From Bugulina stolonifera (taxonomy: Eukaryota; Bryozoa; Gymnolaemata; Cheilostomatida; Bugulidae), in NCBI GenBank assembly GCA_935421135.1, contig OW285196.1:11901001-11965000 (forward strand): a DNA stretch of 64,000 bases, read 5' to 3'. Of the stretch, positions 46,301-57,434 are shown one piece after another (the stretch's first letter is position 1; every line of letters starts with the position of its first letter). A model generated the notes under the pieces. The model did no database searches and was not told where the DNA came from. It saw only the letters and a program-made list of their open reading frames with translations. Position numbers and translations under genes: made by a program.

Positions 46301-49300
46301 TGCTCTGCTTAAGTGTGAGCTTCTTTGTAAAGCAGCAGTATTAAGAAAGCTGAGTTGGGGTTAGTTTTAACAATGAGAACACATTGTGGAACAGGCCACG
46401 CTTTCATAAAACTTACCATTCACATTTTCAGTTCTGAAATTCTAGGTTAGTTTGGACATTCAGCAAGTTTGCCGATCCGCCTCAAAGATTCTTAACATTT
46501 TACATGGCCATTGCAAAGTGCATAACTCAACGTAGCCATTAGCCTTGGAATCAAAAGAATAAAGAATATTACCTCTTCGGTTGTAGGGACGCATTGGATC
46601 TGTCCTGGAGACTCTAACGCCTATAAATATCTCATCGCACACATCTGGGTCTCTCTTCTTCACAGCATGAGTTGAGTTATCTAGTCTCTCTAATTGGCTT
46701 TGATGACTATGATTGGCAACCAGTTCCCATAGCTACACAAAAATCTTCTGTATATAGTATGGTTTCACACGTGTATTATTCAGTCTTGTGCACCCTTTGA
46801 AGTTGTCAAATCTCTATACAACCTTGTTTAAGAGAATTTACTAGTTTATTTATTTTGGCAGCGTTACTATAACACTATGCTCAATTCTTATTGGTGCCCG
46901 CAGTTTTGCACTTTTGTGCTTTCTCTTGACAAAATTCAATCATTGGTCAATAAATTATGTGTAAGAAAGAAAATGAATAGCAATTGCTAAATTCCAATAT
47001 TTTTAAATTAAACTTTACACTTACAAGTATGTGGAGGAAAATAATAAATGAACTTTTATTAGGTTTACGCTAGATTTTAGAGAGTCGCCATTTAAATTAT
47101 TTTTCAGACATGCAAATACTTTGTCAAATATTGTAGGCAAATACAGTAGTAATCAAGTTTCCTTTGTTGCAGTGCCTTTTTATACTACAGTCTGGGACCA
47201 TTTTGAAAATTTTGAAGCTAGAAGCTATTTTGGTCCAAAACAAACTATATTGTACTTATCAACATCTTCACTTCAGTCTGGAACTGAAATGAACTATATA
47301 AGGAACACAATTTTTATTTTATAATCAGTTGATCGTAGACTGCCGTGCAGAATACCCTTACCAGTTGAACTATGCAGTCTCTTACTGTTTACTGCCAGGG
47401 TATCAGGTAGGCTACTCTTCTGGCCTTGGATCGATCCAGGTGCAGTCTCTTAACTAGTACTAGACACAGTAGTCCAACCCTTCCCTACAGCCGTAGGTAC
47501 AGCCCCTGTTACGCTGTGCTTAGTCAAAGACTGCGCACTAGTCTAGCTGCAAGAGTTGTACCCACACTACCAGGTCTTGCGTGACTGAACCCAATGTTTT
47601 TCCTAGGTTGTCACACATTCTTCGACGTGTGCTGAGCTGTTCGGTTGGACTTGCCTCCCAGCGTCTGCTGGATCAGCCGACCCTTTCCTTTGTTTCTCTG
47701 ACTCAACAATTTTAACCCTATCATAGTAGTACTACCAAATCTTACCTCATTGTACACCTCATCAAGTAATATGTTTTTCTTTCCACGATTCCACATCTCA
47801 TTGCTCTTGGCTATTCTCTCTGTAGTTCTAATAAGTTTCAGTAGCACTTCATCAGTGAAAGTGGAAGAACCACATTCTATCCCATTCTCTTTGTTTTCAG
47901 TGGCCAGATTGTCCACATGTTGTCTGTTATACATCCTGTAAATATTGTTCAAATTGTGGTTATACAGGGGGGGGAGGGGGGTATACAGCGTGTAACCACC
48001 TCAATTGTTCTGTTTCGAACCCTGCCTGTAAATATCGTTTGTATATCGTTGCAAATTTCGACGCTGTTTACGCACAATGCAAGGCATCAAGACCTGACAG
48101 GGTGAATGGAATGTGTATTTAAATTGCATATAAGTTGGCCGAGGGCCGACCTATGGTGTGGGTTAGGGTCCTACTTTCTTACATTGCTCTGAGTACAGTG
48201 CAGTGTTAGATCAGGTAGAAGAAGCCTGGAGAAGAGAGAAATCCAAAGAAGTATTTTACTCAAGATTTCATTTTTGTCAAATGATTTAGAAAAGTGTGGT
48301 ACTTTACATATCAAATCTACTTCTGGCAAAAAGTCTGAGGGGTCACCAGACCATTGACCTAAAATAAATGTCATCAGTAGGGGTCTCTCAAGAGGTGGGT
48401 ACATATGAAAGCTCTACAGAAACCAACTCAGACAGGTTTATACATTGTTACACATAGTAGAGTTAATCCCTTAACCAGCTCTCAGCCTTAAAATTGTGAG
48501 CTGTTTACCAGAGTTAGACAGTTTATATCTATAACCAGGTAAAGGGACATTCCGAAAGACAGTTTGAAACAGGACGCCTCACAACAGGACAGTTCTAAAC
48601 CGGGCAGTTCGAACATATGTAGATTACATTTAGAAGAACAAAACTCACAGATGATTAATTCTAGTCAATTAATTTAATGAATAAATTAAAAAGAATAATA
48701 TTAAAAACAAAAATTAGTTAAAATCTGGTGTTTGTGGTTAGGCGTTTCAAACTCTCTTTTTCAAACTCCCCGGTGTTGAACTGTCCAATTTCAAACAGTC
48801 GCACAATAACCACTATAACCACTATAACCACTATAATTGGATCTCTTTAAAACTGTACTATGTTTCACTCTTTCTCAATAGTGTTATCACCTAATGCCCC
48901 AATAGCTGCTTCAGTGAGTTGCACAACTTTGTGCTGTCTGCTGTAGTTATGCAGTTAATATCTCACATAGCATAACCTCCAAGATAGCCTATTATATATT
49001 GTATTATAAGTTCTCTTGGAGATTATGCAATGTATTCATTAGTTTAAATCTTTTTCAATATAGTATATGGTTATCAGAAGGCTTAATGCAAGCAACTTGT
49101 AACTTGTCTCATTGTTCTCAACAAGTTGCAAGCTGCTTGTGGTGCTCAATTTTAATTGCATGTTACATAACTATTCCAGTGCCTATGGAGATTGCTTTTC
49201 TAGGTTTATTGCATTATTGCATCATGTAGGCCTCACTAGTGTAACTTACTGTGACAGCTATTGGAACACTAGGTATGTTAAGCATCCTGATAATAAAACG

Positions 49301-50179
49301 ATTGAGAAGAGCGAAACATAGTGGCCTACAGTTTCAAAGAGGTAGATAGGCCTATTATAGATATAAACTGACTAACTCAGGTAGACAGCTCACAATACTG
49401 TAATACATGTGGCAACCAGCCTTGAGGCATCGCTGCATGAAGGCCAAGGACATATTAATTTAGTCTATTGAGAAATACACCAAGATATGTTATAACACTA
49501 TAGACACAATTGTAGACAAAGCTGTAAACGCAATTGTAATTTCAGCTGCAGATAACAGCATTAATGAAATTGTAGGCAGAGCCATAGATAAAAGTGTGGG
49601 CTATTAATAGCCACTGATGCCATCGTAGATAGAATTGTAGATAGAACCTTTGATGGAATAGCAGGTGCAAACTTATAAATTATTCAGCAGCAACAGTCTA
49701 CAAAGTCAGTTAATATATTCATAGACATAATCAGAGGTTAGTGATGGAATAATTTGAAAATAAAATGGAATCGAGAAGAGAATTGTAGATTGAACCATAG
49801 ATATAATTTTAGACGGAATTCATTATTCAGGACATACTCTAAAAGCAGATACTTCTTGCGAGTTTTAACTTTTGCAAATTGCTCCAAGATTACCAAACTC
49901 GTGAAACCTTGCTTCGCTAAAAATTTTTGCTTTTAGAGTAAGTACAATTATTTAGTAAATATGATTATGTCAATTTAAAACTTGAATTGCATGAAAAAGC
50001 TAATGATACAATATTGCTAGTATTATTTTGCTAACAACTTACATTTGTCCTTGAAGAGAAACAGCTACTCTAGGAGATCTTGAGCTGATGTTCAGTGTTG
50101 TGGGCACAGTATAGTAGAAGAGAAAAAGTGCTCCAAGGCCAACTGTACCAGCAAGCCCTATCTTGGACCACATTGTCAT
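40322..50179 (-). CDS. Gene C: FKRP/LicD-like type II membrane transferase, 634 aa
   Basis: Exons 5' to 3': 50179-50043, 47935-47746, 46732-46573, 46184-45956, 45640-45460, 45001-44861, 44542-44369, 44016-43855, 42067-41900, 41424-41255, 40514-40322 (1905 nt, all in phase). A signal anchor (IGLAGTVGLGALFLFYYTV) covers residues 7-25. Exons 4-7 (residues 163-404) encode the GT-A-like stem. Exon 8 has C-x6-C-x13-CC. Exon 9 (459-514) has GTLLGAVKFNNVLPWEAVDAD. The C-terminus is GHHSCLDQF...VEEPTV. It is very close to D and is its tandem duplicate. Intron 8 contains two solo LTRs 20 bp apart; intron 1 contains a MITE. Starts head-to-head with the E relic across a shared spacer. Function is inferred from FKRP; the acceptor is unknown. 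Confidence 0.9.
42215..43124 (-). repeat. Solo LTR, family B (910 bp), gene C intron 8
   Basis: TGTAATGTTTCGAG...GGCTGTTTCACCACA with perfect ATAC duplications (42211-42214, 43125-43128). The paralogous intron of gene D near 59220-59250 lacks the insert and gives the empty site. On the minus strand it carries AATAAAGCAACATCTCC, so it is in sense with gene C. Confidence 0.92.
43145..43615 (-). repeat. Solo LTR, short family A relative (471 bp), gene C intron 8
   Basis: TGTAATGG...ACCATCACA, 20 bp from the previous LTR. The right flank is ATAC (43616-43619) and the left is ATAA (43141-43144). Gene D reads CATACTTTGC at the empty site, so the left copy was probably ATAC and mutated. Confidence 0.88.
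45384..45475 (-). repeat. Splice-donor minisatellite, 3-4 units (gene C intron 5)
   Basis: The 26-bp unit of genes A and B, starting at the exon 5 donor of gene C (45460/45459). One unit has ATAGGTAAG and one AGAAGTAAG in place of GAGGTAAG. Confidence 0.85.
48538..48803. mobile_element. MITE with 9-bp duplication, copy 2 (gene C intron 1)
   Basis: GGTAAAGGGACATT start, 266 bp, same family as 6782-7060. The flanks are CTATAACCA (48529-48537) and CAATAACCA (48804-48812). The right flank then expands into a short array of CACTATAAC units. Confidence 0.78.
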
Positions 50180-51657
50180 TTTGGAAGCTGCTATTGTTAG
50201 AAATAAAAACACTTATTCACACAAAAGTTCATGAAATATAATTGATAGGAAAACCTTGTTTTATACAACCTTGTACTTCAACGTAATACTATTACGTAAT
50301 GTTTTCAATTAGCCATAATTCTAGTAAGCAAGTTTATAAAGCAATGCTAGAAATGAAAATTCTCAACATAATAACAGTAGTAACAGCTTGTCTATGTCTA
50401 TGGCTATGTATATGTCTATGGTAACAGCTTGTGAAGCTTAATCACTAAGTCTATGGCTTCTAGCATAAAAGCTAAGCAATCAAATATAATTAATACTTTC
50501 ACAACGCTAGTTGCTAGACTGATGCTCATTGAGCAGTAAATGATGTTAGAAAGTACAGTGTACTTGTTCAAACTCCAAGGGACCTCCATAAGTGGTTTGA
50601 AATAGGCCTGAGTTTGAATTGCAAGATCACTTCACTTAATTAAAACACATGTAGTGTTTAGCAGAGACCATGGTTTATAGTTTGAACTAACCAAGTTTTT
50701 GAATTATCCGAGCCTGAATTAAGCAAGTTCCATTATAATTATATCTCTATTACATATTCATCTAAAATTTTGCTAAGATCAGCTGCCCATAATTAAGAAA
50801 GCTGATTATTATTCTGTAATTTGTATTATGACAGTTTGCAGGTTCAACTTTTTGTGTGAATAAATATTTTTATTTTTAATAATAGCAGCTTCCAAAATGG
50901 CAATGTGGTTCAAGATAGGGATTGCTGGTACTGTTTGCCTTGGAGCACTGCTTCTCATCTACTATACTGTGCCAACAGCACAGAATATCAGCTCAAGATC
51001 TCCTAGAATAGCTGCCTCTCCTCTTTCCCCTCAAGGACAAATGTAGGTTCTTAATTAAATAATACTGGCAATTGTATCATTAATTTTTCTATACAATTAA
51101 AGTTTTAGTCTGACAAAATCATATTTACTAAACATAGATTTCCATGGTTGTTCGAAGCTCGTCATGACAATAAAATACTACAAATTGTACTTACATGTAT
51201 GTCTTGAATTATGGGGTTTGTCTAAAACTATATCTATGGTTCAATCTACAATTCTCTTCTCAATTCCACTTGATTTTCAAGTTAATCCATCCCTAATCTG
51301 CGATTATGTCTATGAATACATTCTATGACTTGATAGACGGTTTCTTCTGAATAGTTGATAAGTTTACACTTGTTATTTTATCTACACTTTTATCAACAAT
51401 ATTGTATCTATGACACTGTCTACAATTCTATCTACAATTCTATTTACGACACTGTCTACAATTCTACATGTATCTATGACACTGTCTACAACTCTCTCTA
51501 CGATGGTATCAGTGGCTATATCTACACTTTTATCCCCGGCTCTGCCTATGACTCTAGTTGTGCTGTTATTTGCAGTATTACATGTAAAATTACAATTATT
51601 GTGTTTACAGCTTTATTTGAGATTGTGTCTACAGTGTTATAATACATCTTAATGTAT
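49480..51657. repeat. Large inverted repeat carrying two head-to-head copies of exon 1
   Basis: The left arm (about 49480-50228) and right arm (about 50845-51657) are diverged reverse complements. They include exon 1 of gene C (minus) and a second exon 1 (plus, 50897-51042) with the adjacent 5' and intron sequences. The 617-bp centre shows no repeat and must hold the promoter(s). The right arm lacks the 102-bp MITE of the left arm (49837-49938) and is cut at 51657 by an LTR. Confidence 0.88.
49837..49938. mobile_element. Small TA-flanked MITE in gene C intron 1 (102 bp)
   Basis: CTCTAAAAGCAGA and its near-complement at the other end, with TA on both sides (49835-49836, 49939-49940). It is related to the 573-bp element at 11439-12011. 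It is absent from the paralogous right arm near 51150-51240, which serves as the empty site. Confidence 0.72.
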
Positions 51658-53213
51658 TGTAATGTCTTGCTATGGGTTGCTCACACCGGTGCCGATATTA
51701 GCACGGGTGTGGGAAGTGCTTGGTAGTGGTAGTGGGCTGCAAGTTGTACTTCTACCATTACATAAAGAGTAAACAGTGATGTGAGCTCTTATTAGTGTTG
51801 TAGAGGACGTAGGGCAATGCTTAGGCTCATTAAAGAGTCAAGGATCGGCGTAGGTCCGATGGTTTATACTCCTAGGAGTGTAGAAAGTATCAGTGTTGAA
51901 CTGGGGACGTAGACCCGATGCATAGGCTCAGGGAAGAGTCAAGGATTGACTAAGGTCCGATGTTTGTACTCATCAAGAGTGTGGTAAGTTAGAGTCTTAT
52001 ACAAGTATGAGGACGAGCTCGGGTGCTAAAGGTCCAGAGGACCAAGGCTGGAGCTGCCTGCCTGCAAGAGTAAGACTTGTAGGTTTGAGGTAGAAGATGT
52101 TGCTTTATTAGAGTGCAATCAACAACTGACTAGCATAGAAAATTGTGCTGGCTTTTATACTAATCTAGTTTCTGGTAAAAAGCCCAATAAGGTATCTGGG
52201 ACGATAAGGTATCGGCCCCGGAGATTGCGTAACAATATGGCTGAAAAGTGCCCGAGGTCCGAGCTTAAAAGGGTCGGCCATTTACAAAAAGGGCTTACAA
52301 TCATGTGGGAAAGATTATATATAAAAACTATCACGATCCAAGATATCGGCCATTACTTGTAATAGGCAAAAAGACTTAGAATGAATTATATATAACAAGC
52401 ACTTCGTGCTTGGTCTGCGACGCAAGCCTTACTGCATTAGTTGCTCACTTCGCTTGCGTGTAATGATGGCTTGTATTCATGTACTGTGGTCATGCATGTG
52501 CATGACCTCTGGTGGCGCAGGCATATTGCAATGATTCCATGAGGAGTTGCGCTTCCGTGCATTAAGAAGATACTCCAAGTAGATAGTCCGAGTTCCAACA
52601 CTAATGTGTTGGGTGGGGTGGGTCGGTTACCCACCCCGCCCTTGGTCAGGTTTGAGGGCCTAAGGCTACGCCCCCCGGCAGCGATGCCTGGGGACCCGGT
52701 CCCAAGGTCCTAGCACCACCCGTGGCTGAGATCCTCACCGGCAGCATTGCAACATAATATATGAATCGTCCCAATTTTCGACCCCAAATCTGATTGGAGG
52801 ATGGCAGACCGTAGACCGCAGACCACAGACCACAAACGTAGACCGGCTCGTCTTTGGTTTATATAGTATAGGAACTTTCGGAGGAAGTTCCGGTAAAAAG
52901 ACGACGTAGTGTCGCCAAGAAATTTCGCAACAATATGGCCAACCCTAAATAGGTTGGGTTCAACAGAAGATGCTTAAAACCATCTAAATCATGTACAAAA
53001 TCAATATCAGGAAATTCTGAGAGGTCGGGCCTCTTTACATGAGTATAAAAAGGACACAATTGCTCAGTAATGCACATTATAGGTATACAAGTGACAATCC
53101 ACTACATATACAATTAGTACAAGCAAGTGTAATGCAATGTAAGTATATACAATTAGGGTCATGTAGCCGGGAGGCTATATTAGAGTTGTACGTGAACATT
53201 ACAATATTGTAAT
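51658..53213 (-). repeat. Composite LTR block (family B start, family A-like end)
   Basis: It starts TGTAATGTC after GTAT (51654-51657) with a diverged family B LTR (to about 52390). Then comes 350-450 bp of GC-rich sequence with a CACTTCGTGCTTG palindrome and C-rich runs, perhaps internal element sequence. Then, from about 52855, a family A-like LTR (TTTATATAGTATAGGAAC) that ends GAACATTACA at 53213. ATAT follows. The exact structure is unresolved. Confidence 0.6.
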
Positions 53214-53217
53214 GTTT

Positions 53218-55017
53218 TTGAGAGTGTGTTACATACGAGAGCCGAGGGCTGCAAGTAGTATGTGAAGGGCTTGGAAGGTGGTAGAGGCCGACCAAGTGTA
53301 CCTTCTGCTCATTACATAAAAGAGTGAACAGTTATATGTGCTCTTTATAGGTGTATTGTAAGTTATATCAGATGTAGGCCGATGCCGAGACTCATTCGAG
53401 CTCAGGACCGACGTAGGTCATGTAGAGTTTATACTCCGAGGGAGTGCAGAGAAAGATTGTCTAGCCTTGAGATCTTAGGACCGACGCTAGGTTCATTTAG
53501 AACCCGGGATCGACCTAAGTCTAAGGGGTGGATAGAGATATGCTTAGCCTAGGATGAGGTGAACTCGAGCCGTACTGGATCAAGGGATCCTCCGGTGGAG
53601 TTACCCGCCTAAAGAGTAAGCCTCTGTAAGTTTGAGTTAGGAGATGTTGCTTTATTCAAGCGCAATCAACAACTGACTAAACATAACAAATGCACTGCCT
53701 TATATACTATAACAACTTCCGGCCAAAAGAGCCCAACATGGTATCGGCCGGCCGACATGGTATCGGCTCCGGAACTGATGCAAAACATGGATGGTTTGGC
53801 CCAATGTCGGCCACATAAAGGGTCGGCCTTGGCACAAAATGTGCTTACAATAAGGAGAAACATGTCATATATAATTATGAGCTTAATCTATAAAGGGTAT
53901 GCTACATGGACGCACAACTTCTGCGAATATCGCCAGTTTAACAAACGGAAAACGTTGTTAGGTGCTACACAGAAGTTGCGTTTTTATTGTAAACAAAAGA
54001 AGTTGTCTACTCATTAATTTAACGGAAGGCAAGAGTAGATAAATCTAAAAAATTAATGTAGCCTGTGAACTTACAAAATGATAATTGGGGGTTGTGATAC
54101 ATTTACATTCAATCTCTTTAGGATTAGCCCCTCTATATCGTAGCTTAAATTGAAACCTCCACTATTTTAGCAATATATTGGAACACGCAGGTTGAAATAT
54201 TTCTGCTCGGTGAAAACTAAGTTCAACTAAATGTTTACTATACGTAACGAGCACCTGAGGGGCTTGACTTGAATTAATTTATGGTTTAGGATGCACATGA
54301 TAGCTTGACTGTTGATTTAATTTATTTACCTCGTGTTTATAATAAGGATTGGACTTCTCCCACAGTGCTGGTCTTTGGTTGGATTAATTTAAACAACATA
54401 GCTATACAGCTTTTGTCCATTTTGCAGTCAGTAGAATATAGCACAAATTTGAATGAAATTATTAAATTAATTTTAATGTATTCAATGGTTTTATTTTATT
54501 ATCCTAAAAGCTAAACTCAACTGCTAGCACCTTGTCAAAGCATCTTAAGTTAGCTGTAGCCAATCAACACTCGATTCGCATTTTGTAACGTAAAAAATTT
54601 ATATCATGCAATAAACATGCGATTTCGCAAAAGTTCAGCATCAGTAATCGCAAAACGCAAAATTTATGCGATTCGCATAAATTTTGCGTCCGTGTAGCAT
54701 GCCCTTTAGGTCGGCCATGAAGTTACTATATAAATGGCAAAAAGACCCTATTAAATTACAACCAAGCAAGAGTAGACAATTACGAAGAGTATGTATAAAT
54801 GTGGGAAAAACCAAGATGCAATATACATGTATGTGTAATCCCAAAGCTTGATTGCTAGTATATGTACATATATATAAGACATGCAGTGTACAAGTATAAT
54901 AATGAATGCATGAATGGGTATGAATACAATAAGATGTCATGCAAGAATAATGTCAGCTATGATAATGTCTGTGTGGCTAGCCTGGGGAACCATAACCACG
55001 GAGGCTGTTTCACCACA
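53218..55017 (-). repeat. Solo LTR, family B, enlarged by a nested MITE
   Basis: TGTAATGTTTTTG...GGCTGTTTCACCACA with ATAT on both sides (53214-53217, 55018-55021). The 1800-bp length is explained by the 814-bp MITE at 53893-54706; without it about 984 bp remain, close to the other family B LTRs (910-963 bp). Its right border touches the position of the lost exon 3 of gene E. Confidence 0.85.
53893..54706. mobile_element. MITE nested in the solo LTR (814 bp)
   Basis: The inverted ends AAGGGTATGCTACATGGACG / complement of CGTCCGTGTAGCATGCCCTT are flanked by TA (53891-53892, 54707-54708). Subterminal words rich in GCGATTCGCA resemble those of the Harbinger-like MITE at 14917, but the termini differ. 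The interior is AT-rich without transposase. Confidence 0.75.
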
Positions 55018-55555
55018 ATATTCTTTATTTTTTTATTCCAAGGCTAATGGCTACATTCTGTTATGCACTTTGCAATGGCCATGTGAAATGTTAAAGACTC
55101 TTTGAGACAGACCGGAAAACTTCAGGAGTACTGGCAGTTAGTTTTTCTTGTGCCTCCTGAATCCAAAGCATTATGATCTATCCCGAATGTCCAAACTAAG
55201 GCTAGAATTTCAAAACTCAAATAGTGAATGGGAATTTTTTTTAAAAACGCAGCTTGTTCCACAATGTGTTCTCATTGTTGAAACACATTGGAATATTCTA
55301 CTATTTTTTCCAACATTATATTCCACTAGAAAACTAAAATAAGATAGGATAGTTTCTTCAAACATTGATTAAATTAAACATATCTGTACAACCTTCTTCT
55401 TTGCAATTCCAGAAAGTTTTACATCAAAACAGAATTCCGAATAGTGATATTGTTCTTGCAAGGAAACTTTTTTATAAGAAGACAGAAACTTGCTTGCTCA
55501 ACTTTAAAAATAGCCTAACCCTGGCAGAGGCTTGAACTTGAGGGTTGAATAGCCC

Positions 55556-55831
55556 GGTAAAGGGACATTTCGAAAAACACGGTTTGAAACAGGACGTTTC
55601 ACAACTGGACAGTTCAAAAAATGACAGTTTGCAACTGGGTAGATTACATTTAGAAAAACACAACTTGCACATAACTAATTTTAATTAATTAATTAAATAA
55701 AAAAAATATTAAAAATAAAAATGAGTTGAAATCTGGTGGTTGGGGTTTGAGGTTAGGTGTTTCGAACTGTCCGGTGTTGAACTTTCGAAACTTCCTGTTT
55801 CGAACTGTCTTTGTCGAACAGTCACACATTT
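55556..55831. mobile_element. MITE with 9-bp duplication, copy 3 (gene E intron 3)
   Basis: 276 bp, GGTAAAGGGACATTTCG start, flanked by GAATAGCCC / GACTAGCCC (55547-55555, 55832-55840). The paralogous intron of gene D near 63380-63400 lacks it and reads straight through, confirming the borders. Confidence 0.85.
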
Positions 55832-56329
55832 GACTAGCCCAGTGAGTGGACACATAAACCACTCCACTAGTTCAGCTTCCTAGGTATTGCTGTTTTATAA
55901 AAGTGACCAGCTTTAGACATTGCAGCACAGGTTACCAGTTTTTGTAGAATATTTTTTGTGTCTGCTTGCTTGGGTAAATTCTGCTCTACCTTTGATGACA
56001 AGATCTTTCTTTGTTTTAGGCTATTTTGAAACTACAGACTGTAGTGATGTCCCAGAATTCCATACGCTAATAACTTCGGTGTTCAGCTTTGTGAAGTATG
56101 AAAGTAAATATCACAAGTATATACCAGTTATATTCTATGATGTAAACAGACTTTACCCACATGTGATGGTAGCGGCTGCTGTACCAAACAGTTTTACGTT
56201 AGAAGAACAAAACTTTAAACAGACAACTATCACTCGATTAAAGAAAAGGTACATTCAAATATTGCTGATGGTATTTTACAATACGTTGAATACATTTACT
56301 CATCATATAATTCACCATCTGCCTATCTG

Positions 56330-57434
56330 AATGCATTGATTTACTTATGTATATACAAGTTATCTCTGATCATTTATATACAACTATTACATCATTATTA
56401 TTCAATTCTTGAACGGCTTTTTGTAGTTTCAATAATAATAATATCTGTGGTGCCAAACACAATTTTTTAGCGTGGTTGCCCAATAGCAGAGCTAGTCGAG
56501 GGGCCACCATGGCTCTTAAAGTCAAATATTATTATAGTTTGATATGGCACAGAGAGAAAACCTTCTTTGAGATGAAAACCTCTAGGTCGTTGGCGGGAGA
56601 GTTTTGTCTGTCTCCTGTAACCGAAGTTCATGGTCGTTGTCTTTTTACTATGAAAGAGAGTGCAAATTGTTATACTATACAGTTACTATTATATCTTCAT
56701 ACACTACACATCCTTATATTAAGTACAATTTTACGGCCACTAGAATATTCTGGAGTGGTGCTGAATAGTTAGGATGGTTAAACACAAGTTGAGGCAGGTT
56801 AGGTAACCATCTGTTACATTGCTGAAGATGTCGGTGGTTGTAACTAGGACTTGGGTCATCGGTGACAACCACAACAATATTCATAATAGTTATGTAAGAA
56901 TATGAAAAGAAGAAATCTGAGAACTAATGGGAAAATTTGGGCATCGCATAAAAACAAGGTCTAGTTTGCTGTTTCATACAGTCATCCGGTATTTTCTTTG
57001 GAAATGAAAGTTAATGTAAAACTATGAATAATAGAAGAATAGGTTGGCATTGAGAAACATATTGATACATTGCCCCGAAGAATATTAATGATGCTGAACA
57101 CACTACGAAATATTCTGTTTACAGCATTAAACGCCGGAATAGAATTATATGTTATGCAATGTGAACTGTGAATCAAATACTAATTACATGTAGAATATAC
57201 ATGTATATGCGATATTGCTAAAATAGAAAATGTAAGACAATGGCAGAGTTCTCTTCCCCTTCCCTCAGACAAGGGTAGATACTTCCACAGTTCATTTTGA
57301 TAGCATTATGGGATAATGCTGTAACCCACAGTACGCTGAGATACATGCTGTATTGAAATACATAATAATGCTTTTGTTCAGCTTCATAGAAAGTTAGAAA
57401 GTTATATATTTTGCAAGCTGCTGATTAGCAGTGT
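56330..57434 (-). repeat. 3' flank of gene D, inverted copy of the gene B flank
   Basis: Reverse complement of the 38069-39140 region (see there). It starts right after the gene D stop and runs to about 56330, where homology to gene E intron 4 begins. That point is the breakpoint that removed exons 5-11 of E. The 98-codon ORF at 56476 belongs to the dispersed repeat and is not called. Confidence 0.8.

Larger units (their letters stand above)
50897..56248 (+). pseudogene. Gene E: remnant FKRP/LicD-like paralog, exons 1 and 4 only
   Basis: Exon 1 (50897-51042, 146 nt, same phase as C) encodes MAMWFKIGIAGTVCLG and the anchor, ending in GT. Exon 4 (56020-56248, 229 nt, exact family length and phase) encodes GYFETTDCSDVPEFHTLITS and on, with AG and GT borders. 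Exons 2 and 3 are absent: the interval 51658-55017 is LTR material, and host homology resumes at 55018, immediately after where the exon 3 donor would be. After exon 4 the sequence turns at about 56330 into the inverted 3' flank of gene D, so exons 5-11 are gone. Both surviving exons are open, and exon 1 keeps a start and donor, so transcription from the shared spacer is possible, but a full protein is not. Confidence 0.85.

Noticed and set aside
46460..46572. Extension of gene C exon 3 past GT (CTLQWPCKMLRIF frame)
   Set aside because: The open frame past the donor is conserved loosely in D and E, but the family exon length and phase require the donor at 46573/46572; D and E differ there in ways that break a shared frame.
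51658..55017. A full LTR retrotransposon spanning the whole block
   Set aside because: The ends belong to different LTR copies, each with its own duplication, and no coding interior was found, so separate nested insertions fit better.
56476..56772. 98-codon ORF next to gene E
   Set aside because: Lies in the inverted 3' flank repeat; the copy at 38600-39000 does not keep the frame.
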